From a virus: a DNA stretch of 64,000 nucleotides. The position numbers and the translations under genes are program-made. Under the pieces are notes generated by a model. That model saw nothing but the letters and a program-made list of their open reading frames with translations. It was not told where the DNA came from and did no database searches. Where the stretch lies: IMG/VR virus record IMGVR_UViG_3300025151_000020, positions 29,311 through 93,310 of that record. One strand, written 5' to 3'. Positions 62,277-64,000 of this stretch are shown piece by piece. Every line of letters begins with the position of its first letter. The first letter of the stretch is position 1.

Positions 62277-63185
62277 TCAAACAGAAATCTGCAATGCTTC
62301 TTTTGCTTTCCTAATGTGACTATTGACAAAAGATATGGCTGAATCAAGGCGTTCTCTATCCACATTAGATCTCAGTCCTCTCTTTTCTGCCCAATCAACC
62401 AAATCCTCAGTCGCTAAATTGCCATGTGAGCCTTCAACAAACGGACACCCCCCTAAACCAGACAAAGATGAGTCAAACTCTCTAACGCCCATGTCGTAAG
62501 CTGCATCCAATTTACTATGCATAGAGCATATGTCATCTCCATGATGTAAATGCAAGGCAATCTTAGAGGATATACCGATATTTCTAGTCAATTGAATAAG
62601 TGACTTAATTGATTCTGGTGTTGCTCTACCTGCCGTGTCAGATAGGACAATGGTATTTCCAAACCCCTCTGCCCACTCTAATGACTGAATTAAGTCGTTT
62701 TGGCTGATGTTTCCACTCATAGGACAACCAAACACGCAACTCAGATACACTCGAACATCTGATTTTGAAATATTTGACAAGGAATCCTTGTACTTCGCAT
62801 AGACACCATATGTTGTGTCATTATGGTTGTTGTTGTTGAATCCCTCACTTGGCGACATGAATATGTTGATTTTCTCTGCCCCTATGCTTCTCGCTCTTTT
62901 CAATCCCTTCTTATTCGGCACAAGAACACCAAACTCGCAATTCTTATGCTTCTTGGCCGAATGAGTGAATATTTCAGATGAATCAGCCATATTTGGAACT
63001 AATTTGGGATGTACAAACGAGCCGACCTCTATTCGCCTCAACCCTGCATCAACCAAATGGTCAATCAATGCTAACTTCACCGATGTTGAGATTTGACGAT
63101 CCAGGTTCTGCAAACCATCTCTCGGACTCACCTCATAGATTTCAAGATCCGTCAGATTAGCATTCCTATCTTTTTGAATACCCAT
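62277..63185 (-). CDS. HMG-CoA lyase-like enzyme
   Basis: 302 residues, the usual size for the family. HMG-CoA lyase cleaves 3-hydroxy-3-methylglutaryl-CoA to acetyl-CoA and acetoacetate. Catalytic and metal residues of the human enzyme have clear counterparts at the same spacing: Arg22-Asp23 in SPRDGLQN, Glu53 in RIEVGSFVHP, His212 and His214 in LHLHH, Cys247 in GLGGCPF and Asn256 in GNLATEDL. The signature SGLGGCPF-GNLATED separates it from isopropylmalate and citramalate synthases. It ends 2 bases before the methyltransferase ATG, with viral genes on both sides, so it is probably a viral metabolic gene rather than flanking host DNA. Substrate specificity is not proved. Confidence 0.8.
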   Translation of the reverse strand: MGIQKDRNANLTDLEIYEVSPRDGLQNLDRQISTSVKLALIDHLVDAGLRRIEVGSFVHPKLVPNMADSSEIFTHSAKKHKNCEFGVLVPNKKGLKRARSIGAEKINIFMSPSEGFNNNNHNDTTYGVYAKYKDSLSNISKSDVRVYLSCVFGCPMSGNISQNDLIQSLEWAEGFGNTIVLSDTAGRATPESIKSLIQLTRNIGISSKIALHLHHGDDICSMHSKLDAAYDMGVREFDSSLSGLGGCPFVEGSHGNLATEDLVDWAEKRGLRSNVDRERLDSAISFVNSHIRKAKEALQISV

Positions 63186-63225
63186 GTTAGAAATCTTCCA
63201 TATTCCAAATCACCAAAATCATCGC

Positions 63226-63303
63226 TCATACGTCTTCTAGTCCTTCTAACATCTCATCTATGCATCTGACAAACATTTTGCAGGTAGAGTAGGATCTGCT
63301 CAT
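63226..63303 (-). CDS. Possible tiny ORF between accessory genes
   Basis: 25 residues (MSRSYSTCKMFVRCIDEM and so on) starting at 63303, one base after the upstream stop (TGAAATGA), and ending at TATGAGC, where another 25-codon frame begins (63152-63229, overlapping the lyase start). Tight stop-start spacing is the only support. It may be untranslated spacer. Confidence 0.2.
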   Translation of the reverse strand: MSRSYSTCKMFVRCIDEMLEGLEDV

Positions 63304-63304
63304 T

Positions 63305-63619
63305 TCAAAACCCTCTTTCCATCTTGTTTGGCTTCTTCATCTCACGAATCTGTTGAGCTGCAAACCGAATCTTCTGTGTGCTATGTAATGACCAAAACGA
63401 ATCCTTTGGAACTTTGAACTCCTTCTCTATGAGTTGGCACAATTCGTACCGTGATGAAGTCTGTAAATCCTCATCTATTGACAATCCGAGGACTTCTCTG
63501 ACTTCTTCTTTGGAGTATTCAACACGCCTGTCCAACCAAACATAAGCATAGCCCATTAAGGACATCAACTTACGAGCGAACCACCGGAACAACCCCATGT
63601 GGTGTAAAAAGGAAACCAT
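63305..63619 (-). CDS. Small protein, unknown
   Basis: 104 residues. An amphipathic, partly hydrophobic N-terminus (FRWFARKLMSLMGYAYVWL) is followed by charged helices (SKEEVREVLGLSIDEDL, YELCQLIEKEF, STQKIRFAAQQIREM). It starts with ATG, 12 bases after the upstream stop. It may be a membrane-associated or DNA-contact protein. No family is recognised. Confidence 0.55.
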   Translation of the reverse strand: MVSFLHHMGLFRWFARKLMSLMGYAYVWLDRRVEYSKEEVREVLGLSIDEDLQTSSRYELCQLIEKEFKVPKDSFWSLHSTQKIRFAAQQIREMKKPNKMERGF

Positions 63620-63631
63620 TGTTTATCTTTG

Positions 63632-64000
63632 TTATGTTTCACCATAACCATATATGCCACCATAGATATCATCAATCCTACCTGAGAACAATAAATCAAG
63701 CAAGCGATCCGTTCTTGAAGTTCCTTTGTGCTTTGTCGGTTCGCCACTCATATCAGTAAGAACAGGAGCAGATTCTTCATCTCCTATGTGCCAAACTGTC
63801 TTGTAAGGGTATTCGTAGCCAAACCTTTCAAGTATATCTCTATTTAATTGGGCTACTTTTGGGTCAATCCCCAAGCCATCACTAGGAACTTTGCGTGTAA
63901 ATCGATTGAAGACGGGAGGATTCATTTCAGAGGAGGCTACTTCATTGTGACGGACATAATCGTAACCCGCATTCCGCATCATCTCATTAAATCGTCTTTG
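63632..64000 (-). CDS. Unknown protein, 5' end outside window
   Basis: The frame is open to the right edge, so the start may lie beyond base 64000. The first visible ATG is at 63982 (MMRNAGYDYVRHNEVASSEM). The visible part has 122 codons, with a helical portion (DPKVAQLNRDILERFGYEYPYK), an acidic segment and a Gly/Tyr-rich end (DDIYGGIYGYGET). No family is recognised. Confidence 0.55.
   Translation of the reverse strand, partial: QRRFNEMMRNAGYDYVRHNEVASSEMNPPVFNRFTRKVPSDGLGIDPKVAQLNRDILERFGYEYPYKTVWHIGDEESAPVLTDMSGEPTKHKGTSRTDRLLDLLFSGRIDDIYGGIYGYGET

Noticed and set aside
63152-63229. Second tiny frame (MSDDFGDLEYGRFL start) before the lyase gene
   Set aside because: It overlaps the lyase start by 34 bases and has only an ATGA overlap as support.
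1-64000. tRNA genes, integrase, attachment sites, insertion sequences
   Set aside because: No cloverleaf-like segment, recombinase motif or flanking direct repeat was seen in the short intergenic spaces.

Overview
The window is one long stretch of a tailed double-stranded DNA virus (Caudoviricetes, HK97 fold), or of a provirus carrying its structural region. It shows a large terminase, portal, prohead protease fused to scaffold, HK97-like major capsid protein, tail tube, G/GT tail-assembly chaperones with a -1 frameshift site, tape measure and giant baseplate and fibre proteins. All supported genes lie on the minus strand and are read from high to low coordinates. Most neighbours overlap by 1-20 bases or are separated by less than 50, so transcription is probably polycistronic. 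No tRNA, rRNA, integrase, replication gene, insertion sequence or CRISPR array was found. Marine-phage-type domains and low G+C suggest a marine prokaryotic host. Hints of an archaeal host are weak: GGTGA-type ribosome sites, many zinc ribbons, an Arf-like GTPase, an HMG-CoA lyase and one TATA-like box. A bacterial host is not excluded.

Layout by coordinate. 64000-57700 is an accessory block: two small unknowns, an HMG-CoA lyase-like enzyme, a Dam-type adenine methyltransferase, a series of small zinc-binding proteins and a Gp88-like protein. 57700-54175 holds a ribbon-helix-helix regulator with a repeated operator-like site, three small membrane proteins, an Arf-like small GTPase and two companion proteins. 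54131-43690 is the packaging region: zinc/HTH repeat protein (small terminase candidate), several large head-associated unknowns and TerL. 43680-33063 is the head module: portal, small cargo-like proteins, an 1101-residue protein with a degenerate ligase-like domain, protease-scaffold and capsid protein. 33019-29074 holds decoration and connector proteins. 29081-1 is the tail: a 3212-residue tail-terminator/fibre fusion, a methyltransferase-like protein, tail tube, G/GT chaperones, tape measure and three large distal tail proteins, the last leaving the window.

The most unusual signal is a short motif, roughly F-[DE]-x-A-W-x-[IV]-V-K. It recurs nine times in eight otherwise unrelated proteins, usually within the first 16 residues. 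Tagged proteins include a methyltransferase, zinc-finger proteins and small basic proteins. By analogy with the capsid-targeting sequences of phage T4 internal proteins, I propose that it is a packaging tag that loads cargo into the prohead. Other notable points are the viral HMG-CoA lyase with its full catalytic set, the Arf-like GTPase with membrane-protein neighbours, the ribbon-helix-helix gene with TGACA-N4-TGACA sites at three intergenic places, and a zinc ribbon inside the portal.
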